A DNA stretch of 64,000 bases from CAIKMD01 sp963729935 (lineage in GTDB: Bacteria > Pseudomonadota > Alphaproteobacteria > ATCC43930 > CGMCC-115725): assembly GCA_963729935.1 (NCBI GenBank), contig CAVSPW010000002.1, positions 1,178,001-1,242,000 on the forward strand, read 5' to 3'. Below, one piece after another: positions 41,015 to 48,292 of the stretch. The notes below the pieces were generated by a model. It was not told where the DNA came from and did no database searches. It saw only the letters and a program-made list of their open reading frames with translations. Positions within the stretch are counted from its first letter, which is position 1; every line of letters begins with the position of its first letter. Both the position numbers and the translations under genes were made by a program.

Positions 41015-41070
41015 AAAAACAAATACGGCGTCCCGTCTCACGGATCGCGTGATCCGTGGGAGGACGCCGT
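41015..41070 (-). terminator. intrinsic terminator (attenuator) before nasS
   Basis: On the minus strand ACGGCGTCC (41070-41062) pairs perfectly with GGACGCCGT (41033-41025) around an inner 8-bp perfect hairpin (CACGGATC/GATCCGTG), followed by ATTTGTTTTT (41024-41015). It ends 12 bases before the nasS start, so read-through must be controlled for nasS and the genes after it. Confidence 0.85.
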
Positions 41071-41120
41071 TGTCCCGTGTCGAACCTGTCGAGGTTCGCC
41101 GCCGAACCGCCATTGGCCCG
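41061..41120 (-). promoter_or_regulatory. ANTAR-type double-hairpin antiterminator for NasT
   Basis: Two minus-strand hairpins carry six-base loops with A at position 1 and G at position 4. P1: CGGGCC-AATGGC-GGTTCG (41120-41103, two G-U pairs). P2: GGGAC-AACGGC-GTCCT (41076-41061, one G-U). The P2 3' arm and loop use the same bases as the terminator's upstream arm, so P2 and terminator cannot coexist. A third hairpin (41098-41081) lies between them. ANTAR proteins recognise paired AxxGxx hexaloops; NasT encoded just upstream is the obvious ligand. Confidence 0.75.
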
Positions 41121-41279
41121 CGCAGCTATCTCAAGCGAAGCAAATCACGTGCCAGCGGCGTGAGCTGGCATGCGAGCGAGGGAATCCGCAGGTTTCCGCG
41201 TGAATTTTCATTGCGCGCTTTTTGAGCGTCGACGGGCCTTGCCTAATTTGGCGGCGCATTGAGCGAATTCGGGCGCGAT

Positions 41280-41867
41280 TCAATCGTCGCGCAGGAAGAC
41301 TTGCGCGAGCGCGAGAATCGAGCGCGCGACTTCGACGAGACGTTGATTCTGGTCCATCGCCAGCTTCTGCAACAAGCGATGCGCCTGGTCTTCGGGAATG
41401 CCGCGGCTCTTGATCAGCAACGCCTTCGCCCGTTCGATGATCTTGCGCTCGGCCAGATCCATCTTCGCCTGTTCCAACTCGCTGCGCAGTTTCTGATACG
41501 CCGTGAAGCGCGCGACCGCGACATCGAGGATCGGCTTGACGCGCGCCGGATTGAGTCCGTCGATGACATAGGCCGAAATGCCGACGCGCATCGCCTCTTC
41601 GGTGATCGATTCGTCCGATTGATCGACGAACATGACGATGGGACGCGGGCGATCGGCGGTGATGCGACGCATATCCTCGAGCGTGTCGCGCGAGGGCGAT
41701 TCCATGTCGACGATGATGAGATCGGGTGCCAGATCGCGGACCTTGGCAAAGAGATCGTCCTTGAGATCGATCACGCCCACCGTCTCGTAGCCGGCGGCCG
41801 TCAGCGATTGCACCAGCGCATCCGCGCGCGCCCGATCCTCGTCGATGACCAATATCCGCAAGCCCAT
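41280..41867 (-). CDS. nasT: ANTAR-domain antiterminator NasT
   Basis: A 195-residue protein with an N-terminal receiver-like domain (LRILVIDEDRARADALVQ; DLIIVDMESPSRDTLEDM around the usual phospho-Asp position) and a C-terminal ANTAR RNA-binding helix bundle (about 125-190: ERKIIERAKALLIKSRG, DQAHRLLQKLAMDQNQRLVE). NasT binds leader RNA and prevents termination; NasS sequesters it without nitrate. The start at 41867 follows GAGG; the frame upstream is open to 42041 but has no homology. The 276-base gap to nasS holds the attenuator it should act on. Confidence 0.92.
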   Translation of the reverse strand: MGLRILVIDEDRARADALVQSLTAAGYETVGVIDLKDDLFAKVRDLAPDLIIVDMESPSRDTLEDMRRITADRPRPIVMFVDQSDESITEEAMRVGISAYVIDGLNPARVKPILDVAVARFTAYQKLRSELEQAKMDLAERKIIERAKALLIKSRGIPEDQAHRLLQKLAMDQNQRLVEVARSILALAQVFLRDD

Positions 41868-41912
41868 GTCCTCGGCGCGAGACCCGCAATCGAGTTCCTT
41901 GGGGCCGATGTC

Positions 41913-41927
41913 GCAATAAGCGGGCCA
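41913..41927 (-). promoter_or_regulatory. sigma-54 promoter of the nasT operon
   Basis: The minus strand reads TGGCCCGCTTATTGC: GG-N10-GC with a perfect TTGC and one change from TGGCAC. Start would be near 41900, leaving about 33 bases before nasT. It repeats the arrangement seen before nirA and the FNT gene. Confidence 0.65.
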
Positions 41928-41983
41928 TGCCGGCTCGTATCGCCAACCAATGGCGGGCCGCGCCCTATGCCGCCATTTGGATC

Positions 41984-42000
41984 TGCAGGTTGATTTTGCA
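41984..42000. promoter_or_regulatory. TGCA-N9-TGCA dyad, NtrC-like
   Basis: Two TGCA half-sites are spaced nine bases apart, the exact outer spacing of NtrC sites (TGCACC-N5-GGTGCA), but the inner bases do not match. It lies about 57 bases upstream of the nasT sigma-54 -24 box. Confidence 0.4.
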
Positions 42001-42148
42001 TTGCACAATAATTGATCAAGGGCTGGATCGAATTCATGCAAAATGGTTTCTCTTCAGAGATTATTCTTTTTTATTTCAATTGGTTAACAGGCGGCATGGA
42101 TTTTGCCAGCAGAGTGATATGAAAAACCCGAGGGCCTGACCCAAGATC

Positions 42149-42547
42149 ATGAAGCTCCAGACGGAGGGAAGCTCAAGGAAGGAAAGCCGCGGCGCTTCGG
42201 CGGGCCTGCGGGCGTTCGATAGCGATTTTCCTTCCGCGCTGCGGCGTCTCGGACAGCGTTTTTCGCCCGGGCGGGCCGGTGCGGCCGTCACGGCCTTCGC
42301 CGTCGTCTGGTTTTGCCTGGGTTTCATCGGCAGCGCCATCGATGAGGCGGCGGCCGACGCCTGTCTAACCCTCGGCACGCCGCACGCGTTCCCCTTGTCC
42401 GCGGTGATGCGCCATCTGGCATGGGTTGCCGCGGCGAATTTCTTTCTCGGCATGGGAATTCTGGCTTTGAGCGGTTGGGTCACCACGCGAGGCGGGCAGC
42501 AAAGGGGCGTGGCCTTCGCGCCGCTGCCGAGCGGGTTGGTGCACTAG
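42149..42547 (+). CDS. truncated FNT-like membrane protein
   Basis: A 132-residue ORF. Residues about 45-115 (VVWFCLGFIGSAIDEAAADA, then RHLAWVAAANFFLGMGILAL) align with the last two helices of the FNT channel at 30574-31383 (FWCLFGFIGSGYEHSVANM, NLVWVTVGNIIAGAGIMGLG). The other four helices are missing and the first 45 residues are unrelated, basic and Ser/Arg-rich. The central His of the channel is replaced by Asp (GSAIDE). It may be a decayed duplicate or a small regulatory membrane protein. It is divergent from nasT; no strong RBS is seen (GAGGG 14 bases upstream). Confidence 0.55.
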   Translation: MKLQTEGSSRKESRGASAGLRAFDSDFPSALRRLGQRFSPGRAGAAVTAFAVVWFCLGFIGSAIDEAAADACLTLGTPHAFPLSAVMRHLAWVAAANFFLGMGILALSGWVTTRGGQQRGVAFAPLPSGLVH

Positions 42548-42669
42548 AAGGTTTCCGCGGCGCCGTCTCGCCCCACGGGACGGCGGACTTGGGGCCGTTG
42601 GGCATGCCGGTGGCGTGTCCAACGGCGTCAAGGATCGACAAGGGCTTGTTGCGGGCCCATATCTGGGCC

Positions 42670-43371
42670 ATGGAAGGCGCTCCCTCTTCTCCCCGCGCGC
42701 GCAATGCCGGACAGCCTTTGCACGAGATCGAGACCTGGATTTTCGATCTCGACAATACGCTTTATCCGGCCTCGTGCCGGCTCTTCGCCGAAATGGAGCA
42801 ACGCATGGCCGCTTTCATCATGGAAGAGCTCCGGCTCGACCACGCGGCCGCGCACGCGCTGCGCCGGCATTTCTATACCGAGCACGGCACGACCCTGCGC
42901 GGCCTGATGAACGAATACGGCATGGAGCCGGGGCGCTTTCTCGATTACGTCCATGAGATTGACCTGTCGCCCGTGCAGCGGGACGAGGCCTTGGACGCGG
43001 CGCTGGCGCGCCTGCCGGGGCGCAAGCTCGTCTTCACCAACAGCACGCAACGTCACGCCGAGCGCGTGCTCGCGCGCTTGGCGCTCGACCATCATTTCGC
43101 GGCGATTCACGACATCATCGCCTGCGACTACCGGCCGAAGCCCGAACCCGCGGTCTATGCCGATTTCGTCCGCCGCCATGCGATCGAGCCGCGCCGCGCC
43201 GCGATGGTCGAGGATATGGCCAAGAACCTCCCGCCGGCGGCGGCGCTCGGCATGACCACGGTCTGGATCACGGGCGGTCCGCATGCCGAGGCCGACGGGC
43301 ACGACGCGCATATCCATCACAAGATCGACGCGCTCGCGCCCTTTCTCGCCGCGGTGCCGGCGCGCGGTTGA
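42670..43371 (+). CDS. HAD-superfamily pyrimidine 5'-nucleotidase
   Basis: A 233-residue HAD hydrolase with motif I FDLDNTLYP (nucleophile D26, acid D28), motif II FTNSTQRHA, and motif III/IV RPKPEPAVYADF and VEDMAKNLPPAAALG. The helical cap and the phrase DLDNTLYPASCRLFAEMEQRM match the pyrimidine 5'-nucleotidase group (SDT1/YjjG-like) common in alphaproteobacteria. It dephosphorylates UMP/CMP-type nucleotides in the cytoplasm (family knowledge). The start ATG at 42670 is the one nearest the conserved region; the longer frame upstream overlaps the FNT-like ORF. dapD follows 33 bases on. Confidence 0.85.
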   Translation: MEGAPSSPRARNAGQPLHEIETWIFDLDNTLYPASCRLFAEMEQRMAAFIMEELRLDHAAAHALRRHFYTEHGTTLRGLMNEYGMEPGRFLDYVHEIDLSPVQRDEALDAALARLPGRKLVFTNSTQRHAERVLARLALDHHFAAIHDIIACDYRPKPEPAVYADFVRRHAIEPRRAAMVEDMAKNLPPAAALGMTTVWITGGPHAEADGHDAHIHHKIDALAPFLAAVPARG

Positions 43372-43404
43372 CACGTCTCGGGACCTCCCGCATGGTCCCG
43401 CCTC

Positions 43405-44259
43405 ATGAGCGCCCTGAACAGCCCCAACCAGCTCGAAACCATCATCAACGCCGCCTGGGAGGCGCGCGACGGCGTCAGCGCCGCGACCACTGGAGCAGTG
43501 CGCGAGGCGGTCGACGCCGCACTCTCCTTGCTCGACACCGGCAAGCTGCGCGTCGCCGAGAAGGCGGACGGCAAATGGCGGGTCAATCAATGGCTCAAGA
43601 AGGCCGTGCTCCTGTCCTTCCGCCTCAACGACAATTCGACGATCGCGGGCGGCCCCGGCGGCGCGCCGTGGTGGGACAAGATCGCGGCCAAGGCCGCGGG
43701 CTGGGGAGCGCCGCAATTCCGCGAGGCCGGGTTCCGCGCCGTGCCGGGCAGCATCGTGCGCCGCTCGGCCTATATCGCGCCCGGCGTCGTGTTGATGCCG
43801 TCCTTCGTCAATGTCGGCGCCTATGTCGATAGCGGCACCATGATCGACACCTGGGCGACGGTCGGCTCCTGCGCGCAGATCGGCAAGAATTGTCACATCT
43901 CCGGTGGCGCCGGCATCGGCGGCGTGCTCGAGCCGCTTCAGGCCGAGCCGGTCATCCTCGAGGACAATTGCTTCATCGGCGCGCGCAGCGAAGTGGCCGA
44001 GGGCGTCATCGTCGAGGAAGGCGCCGTCCTCGCCATGGGCTGTTTCGTCGGCGCCTCGACCAAGATCGTCGATCGCGCGACGGGCGAGACTTTCCTGGGC
44101 CGCGTGCCGGCCTATGCCGTGGTGGTGCCGGGCAATCTGCCGGGCAAGCCGCTTGCCGACGGAACGCCGGGGCCGAGCCTTGCCTGCTGCGTCATCGTCA
44201 AGCGCGTCGATGCGAAGACGCGCAGCCGCACCTCGATCAACGAGCTGCTGCGCGACTGA
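43405..44259 (+). CDS. dapD: tetrahydrodipicolinate N-succinyltransferase
   Basis: DapD succinylates 2,3,4,5-tetrahydropyridine-2,6-dicarboxylate using succinyl-CoA in lysine and meso-diaminopimelate synthesis. The 284-residue protein has the N-terminal helical domain and a left-handed beta-helix of hexapeptide repeats (VLMPSFVNVGAYVDSGTMID, GGAGIGGVLEPLQAEPVILE, VIVEEGAVLAMGCFVG). It overlaps dapE by one base (TGATG), so two enzymes of the succinylase branch are co-translated. dapC is not in the window. Confidence 0.96.
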   Translation: MSALNSPNQLETIINAAWEARDGVSAATTGAVREAVDAALSLLDTGKLRVAEKADGKWRVNQWLKKAVLLSFRLNDNSTIAGGPGGAPWWDKIAAKAAGWGAPQFREAGFRAVPGSIVRRSAYIAPGVVLMPSFVNVGAYVDSGTMIDTWATVGSCAQIGKNCHISGGAGIGGVLEPLQAEPVILEDNCFIGARSEVAEGVIVEEGAVLAMGCFVGASTKIVDRATGETFLGRVPAYAVVVPGNLPGKPLADGTPGPSLACCVIVKRVDAKTRSRTSINELLRD

Positions 44260-45407
44260 TGGCGCTCGACCCGGTCGAACTCGCCGCCGCGCTCATCCGC
44301 AAACCGTCCGTGACGCCGAGGGACGAGGGCGCGATCCCGCTCCTGGCGACGACGCTCGAAGCGCTGGGCTTTACGTGCCATGTGCTGGAGTTCGCTGAGG
44401 AAGGCGCGGCACCGATCCTCAATCTCTATGCGCGGCGCGGCGGCGCGGGGCGCAATTTCTGCTTCGCCGGCCACACCGACGTGGTCCCGCCCGGCGATCT
44501 CAAGAGCTGGTCGGTCGAGCCCTTCGGCGGACAGGTACTCGAAGGCTCGCTTTACGGCCGCGGCGCTTCCGACATGAAGGGCGCCATCGCCTGTTTCGTT
44601 GCCGCCGCGTCGCGCTTCCTCGAAGCGAATACTGCTTTCGACAACTCGATCAGCCTCCTCATCACCGGCGATGAAGAGGCCGCGGCGATCAACGGCACGC
44701 GCAAGCTCTTGGAATGGGCCGCAAAGCGCGGCGAGAAGCTCGACCTCTGCATCGTCGGCGAGCCGACAAGCGCCAAGAAGCTCGGCGATATGGTGAAGAT
44801 CGGCCGGCGCGGCAGCCTCAACGGATTCTTGACGGTCACGGGCATCCAGGGCCACACCGCCAATCCGCATCTCGCCGACAATGCCGCGCATCGGCTCCTC
44901 ACGATGCTCTCGGCCTTGCTCGCCGCGCCGATCGATCGCGGCAATGAGCGCTTTCCGCCGACCGATCTGCAAATCTCGACCATCGATATCGGCAATCCCA
45001 CCACCAACGTCATTCCGGGCACGGCGCGCGCGGTCTTCAACATCCGCTTCAACGATCAATGGACGAGCGGGAAGCTCGAAGCCTGGCTGCGGGAAAAGCT
45101 CGACGCCGCGGGCGGGCGCTATGAGCTCAGGATCCAGGTCAGCGGCGAATCTTTCCTGACGCCGCCGGGCGAGGTCAGCACGATGCTCGAGCGCGCCATC
45201 GCCAAGGTCACCGGCCTGAAGCCGGAGCTGAGCACCACGGGCGGCACGTCCGACGCGCGCTTCATCCATCACTATTGCCCGGTCGCGGAATTCGGCCTTG
45301 TGGGGCTGACCATGCACAAGGTCGACGAGCGCGCGCCCGTCGCCGATCTCGCCGCGCTGACCGAGATTTATCGCACCGCACTCGAGCTTTATTTCGCGAG
45401 GGCCTAA
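44259..45407 (+). CDS. dapE: succinyl-diaminopimelate desuccinylase
   Basis: A 382-residue M20 metallopeptidase-fold enzyme that releases LL-diaminopimelate. Zinc-binding motifs: CFAGHTDVVPPGD, GRGASDMKG, TGDEEAAAINGT (catalytic Glu) and GEPTS; the dimerisation domain (GSLNGFLTVTGIQGHTANP) and the terminal GGTSDARF/GLTMHKVDE are present. It begins within the dapD stop and ends overlapping a small membrane protein gene (TAATG). Confidence 0.96.
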   Translation: MALDPVELAAALIRKPSVTPRDEGAIPLLATTLEALGFTCHVLEFAEEGAAPILNLYARRGGAGRNFCFAGHTDVVPPGDLKSWSVEPFGGQVLEGSLYGRGASDMKGAIACFVAAASRFLEANTAFDNSISLLITGDEEAAAINGTRKLLEWAAKRGEKLDLCIVGEPTSAKKLGDMVKIGRRGSLNGFLTVTGIQGHTANPHLADNAAHRLLTMLSALLAAPIDRGNERFPPTDLQISTIDIGNPTTNVIPGTARAVFNIRFNDQWTSGKLEAWLREKLDAAGGRYELRIQVSGESFLTPPGEVSTMLERAIAKVTGLKPELSTTGGTSDARFIHHYCPVAEFGLVGLTMHKVDERAPVADLAALTEIYRTALELYFARA

Positions 45408-45973
45408 TGCCCCGCTCGGGCGAGGTCGTTCAAGCACTTTATGCGACCTGGCGCCTCGCCCGGCTCGATCGCAGCGCGATGCGGCTCTTCGATCTGAGCC
45501 ATCGCGGCGTCTGGCGCTCGTTCTGGTCGGCAGCGTTATGCTATCCCGGATTCCTCATCCTGCTCTTCATGCGCCTCGATACCGAGACGATCGCGCGATC
45601 GGGGCTCCCGCACATCCTCCTGGTCGAATCCATCGGCTACGTCATCGCCTGGACGGCTTTCCCCTTGCTGATCCTCGGCCTCTGCCGCGGTCTCGGTCGC
45701 GAGGAACAAGGCTTCGAGTTCATCGTCGCCTATAATTGGTCGCAGGCACTGCAGACCGCCTTTCTGCTTCTCGTCGGCCTCGTCATCGACCGGGTGCTGC
45801 CCCAAGGCCTCGGCCCGAATGTCGATGTGCTCGCCTATCTCGTCCTCCTTGCCTATGAGTGGTTCATCGCGCTGGTCGCGATTGGCGCCGGCGGATGGAT
45901 CGCGGCAGGGGTCGTCTTCATCGATGTCGTGCTGGGCTCTTTCGTGGTCGCGATCGCGACGAGTCTCTATTAG
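45407..45973 (+). CDS. conserved membrane protein, function unknown
   Basis: A 188-residue protein with about four or five hydrophobic segments (ALCYPGFLILLFM, HILLVESIGYVIAWTAFPLLILGL, LQTAFLLLVGLVID, VLAYLVLLAYEWFIALVAIG, GVVFIDVVLGSFVVAIATSL). The start overlaps the dapE stop, so it is translated with the dap genes. I do not recognise the family. Its stop overlaps the convergent truA stop by three bases (TTAG at 45970-45973). Confidence 0.75.
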   Translation: MPRSGEVVQALYATWRLARLDRSAMRLFDLSHRGVWRSFWSAALCYPGFLILLFMRLDTETIARSGLPHILLVESIGYVIAWTAFPLLILGLCRGLGREEQGFEFIVAYNWSQALQTAFLLLVGLVIDRVLPQGLGPNVDVLAYLVLLAYEWFIALVAIGAGGWIAAGVVFIDVVLGSFVVAIATSLY

Positions 45974-46728
45974 CCGCACGCTGAGGACGCGGGATAGACC
46001 ACTTCGACGAGATAAAGCCCTTCGGGCGGCGCGGTCGGGCCGCCGGCGCGGCGGTCGCGCGCCACGAGCGCTTCGGCCACGCGCGCGACCTTCCATTTGC
46101 CGGCGCCAACCAGCTTCAAGGTGCCGACCATGTTGCGCACCTGGTGATGAAGGAACGAGCGCGCCCGCGCGTCGATCACGATCTCGTCGCCGTGGCGCGT
46201 CACCGCAAGCGCATCGAGCGTCTTCACCGGCGAGCGCGCCTGGCACATGGAATCGCGAAAGCTCGAGAAATCATGGCGGCCGATCAGCAAATTCGCGCCC
46301 TCTTGCATCGCGGCGGCGTCGAGCGGCACGCCGACATGCCAGACGCGCGACCGTTCGAGCACCGCCTGCGGGCGGCGGTTGAGGATGCGATAGCGATAGA
46401 CCCGTCCGCGTGCCGAGCGCCTCGCGTCGAAATGCTCGTCGACGCGCGCGACATCGAGCACCGCCACGGCATGGGGCTTCACATGCTGATTCAGCGCGTT
46501 GCGGATCACATCGGGCGATGAGTCTTTCGGCAGGTCGAGATGCGCGACCTGGCCCAGCGCATGGACGCCGGCATCGGTGCGGCCGGCCCCGTGGACAACG
46601 ATCTTCGTGCCGCAGAAGCGTTCGACCGCAATCTCCAGAATCTCCTGCACGGACAATCCGTTGTTCTGGCGCTGCCAGCCGACGAGGCCGGTGCCGTCAT
46701 ATTCGAGCGTCAGCTTGAAGCGGGGCAT
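45970..46728 (-). CDS. truA: tRNA pseudouridine(38-40) synthase
   Basis: A 252-residue pseudouridine synthase. The catalytic Asp is in GAGRTDAGVHALGQV; the N-terminal LTLEYDGTGLVGWQRQ, FDARRSARGRVYRYRIL and SFLHHQVRNMVGTL are family blocks. It modifies uridines 38-40 of the anticodon arm. The ATG at 46728 lies 19 bases inside the 3' end of fmt; a longer in-frame extension overlaps fmt and is not coding. Confidence 0.95.
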   Translation of the reverse strand: MPRFKLTLEYDGTGLVGWQRQNNGLSVQEILEIAVERFCGTKIVVHGAGRTDAGVHALGQVAHLDLPKDSSPDVIRNALNQHVKPHAVAVLDVARVDEHFDARRSARGRVYRYRILNRRPQAVLERSRVWHVGVPLDAAAMQEGANLLIGRHDFSSFRDSMCQARSPVKTLDALAVTRHGDEIVIDARARSFLHHQVRNMVGTLKLVGAGKWKVARVAEALVARDRRAGGPTAPPEGLYLVEVVYPASSACG

Positions 46729-47627
46729 GGCAGCACGGTTCCGGGAGGCAGATCGAAGCCGCGCAGGAAAGCTTGGCCGTCGAGCGCGGCACGGCCCGGC
46801 CGTTGCAGCTTCAGAAGGCGCAGCGCGCCCGAGCCGCAGGCGATGCCGGGCGCGGCATCGAGCACGGTGCCGGGGGCGCCGCTGCCCTCGGCCGGCATGG
46901 CAGCGAGCAGCTTGATGCGCTCGCTCTTGGCCTCGAACCAGCAATCGAGCGCGCGCACCTGGCGTTCGAGCGCCGCCGCCGGAAGCCGCCAATCGATGCG
47001 TCCTTCCTCGCGCGCGATCTTCTTGGCATAGGTTACGCCTTCGGCCGGCTGCGGCTTCGGGACCAGATCCTCGACCTCCTCGAGCGCCTTCAGGATCAGC
47101 CGCGCGCCGAGCGCCGCAAGATCCTGCCGCAGGCTCGCCGCGGTCGCGTCTGGGCGGATCGGCCAGGGCTCGGCCAGGAGAATCGGGCCGGTATCGAGGC
47201 CTTCTTCCATGCGCATGATGGTGATGCCGGTCTCGCGATCGCCGGCCAGGATCGCGCGCTCGATGGGGGCCGCACCCCGCCAGCGCGGCAGAAGCGAGGC
47301 ATGGACGTTGATGCAACCCAGGCGCGGCGCGTCGAGGACGGCTTGCGGCAGGATGAGCCCATAGGCCGCGACCACCGCGATGTCGAGATCGAGCGCCGCG
47401 AATTCGCGCCCTTCCTCGGCGCCCAACCGTTCGGGATGGCGGACGGGAAGCCCGGCCTCTTCCGCGCGACGCTGCACCGGCGACGGCGCGATTCGGTGGC
47501 CGCGACCGGCTTGGCGCGGCGGCTGGCAATAGACGGCGGCGATATCGTGGCCGGCGGCGATCAAGGCATCGAGGATCGCAGCCGCGAAATCTGGCGTCCC
47601 CATGAAGGCCAAGCGACGTCTGGTCAT
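46710..47627 (-). CDS. fmt: methionyl-tRNA formyltransferase
   Basis: A 305-residue enzyme that formylates initiator Met-tRNA using 10-formyl-THF. Conserved: RLAFMGTPDFAAAILDALI at the N-terminus, CINVHASLLPRWRGAAPI with the catalytic Asn and His, and TGITIMRMEEGLDTGPIL with the catalytic Asp; the C-terminal OB-like domain follows (TYAKKIAREEGRIDW). It sits between def (11 bases upstream) and truA in the usual def-fmt-truA arrangement. Confidence 0.96.
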   Translation of the reverse strand: MTRRRLAFMGTPDFAAAILDALIAAGHDIAAVYCQPPRQAGRGHRIAPSPVQRRAEEAGLPVRHPERLGAEEGREFAALDLDIAVVAAYGLILPQAVLDAPRLGCINVHASLLPRWRGAAPIERAILAGDRETGITIMRMEEGLDTGPILLAEPWPIRPDATAASLRQDLAALGARLILKALEEVEDLVPKPQPAEGVTYAKKIAREEGRIDWRLPAAALERQVRALDCWFEAKSERIKLLAAMPAEGSGAPGTVLDAAPGIACGSGALRLLKLQRPGRAALDGQAFLRGFDLPPGTVLPCPASS

Positions 47628-47638
47628 GAGAGTCCGGC

Positions 47639-48163
47639 TCAGACCGGAGCCGGGACTTTCTGCCGTTTCAGCTTGGCGAGCTTACGCAGGATGATGTTGC
47701 GCTTGAGCGCCGAGATATGATCGACGAAGAGCACGCCTTCGAGGTGGTCGATCTCGTGCTGGATGCAGGTCGCGAGCAAGCCCTTGGCGTGCAGCTCGCG
47801 CACCTCGTCCTGCTCGTCGAGATAGCGGACCTTGATCTCGGCCGGGCGCTCGACATCGGCGTAATGCTCGGGCAAGGACAGGCAGCCCTCGCTGTTGACC
47901 AGCATCTCTTGCGAGCGCCAGAGAATTTCGGGGTTGGCGAGCTTGTAGGGCTGTGGCTTCTCCTCCGCCTTGGCGCAATCGACTACGATCACGCGCTTCA
48001 AGACACCGACCTGCGGCGCGGCGAGGCCGATCCCCGGCGCCTGGTACATGGTCTCGAGCATGTCGTCCATGAGCTTGCGAATCGACGCATCGACCTTCGT
48101 CACGCGCTGGGCCGGACGGTTGAGGCGCGGGTCGGGCGCGGTGATGATCGGGAGAATCGCCAT
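47639..48163 (-). CDS. def: peptide deformylase
   Basis: A 174-residue metallo-deformylase removing the N-formyl group from nascent proteins. Its three motifs are intact: GIGLAAPQVG, EGCLSLP (metal-binding Cys) and QHEIDHLEGVLF (HEIDH). MAILPIITAPDPRL is the normal N-terminus, so the ATG at 48163 is the start although the frame is open far upstream. It is paired with fmt, the enzyme that adds the formyl group. Confidence 0.96.
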   Translation of the reverse strand: MAILPIITAPDPRLNRPAQRVTKVDASIRKLMDDMLETMYQAPGIGLAAPQVGVLKRVIVVDCAKAEEKPQPYKLANPEILWRSQEMLVNSEGCLSLPEHYADVERPAEIKVRYLDEQDEVRELHAKGLLATCIQHEIDHLEGVLFVDHISALKRNIILRKLAKLKRQKVPAPV

Positions 48164-48292
48164 GGCCGCCTTTAGGTAAGGCTCGTTGCCGCTCCCGTCA
48201 ACGGCCGGACGAACGGGCCGCCATGCGATGCCGGCGACCCTCCCTGACGCCGCATTTCCTTGCCCGGCGGCGATTTCGGGTAAAATGGTTCG

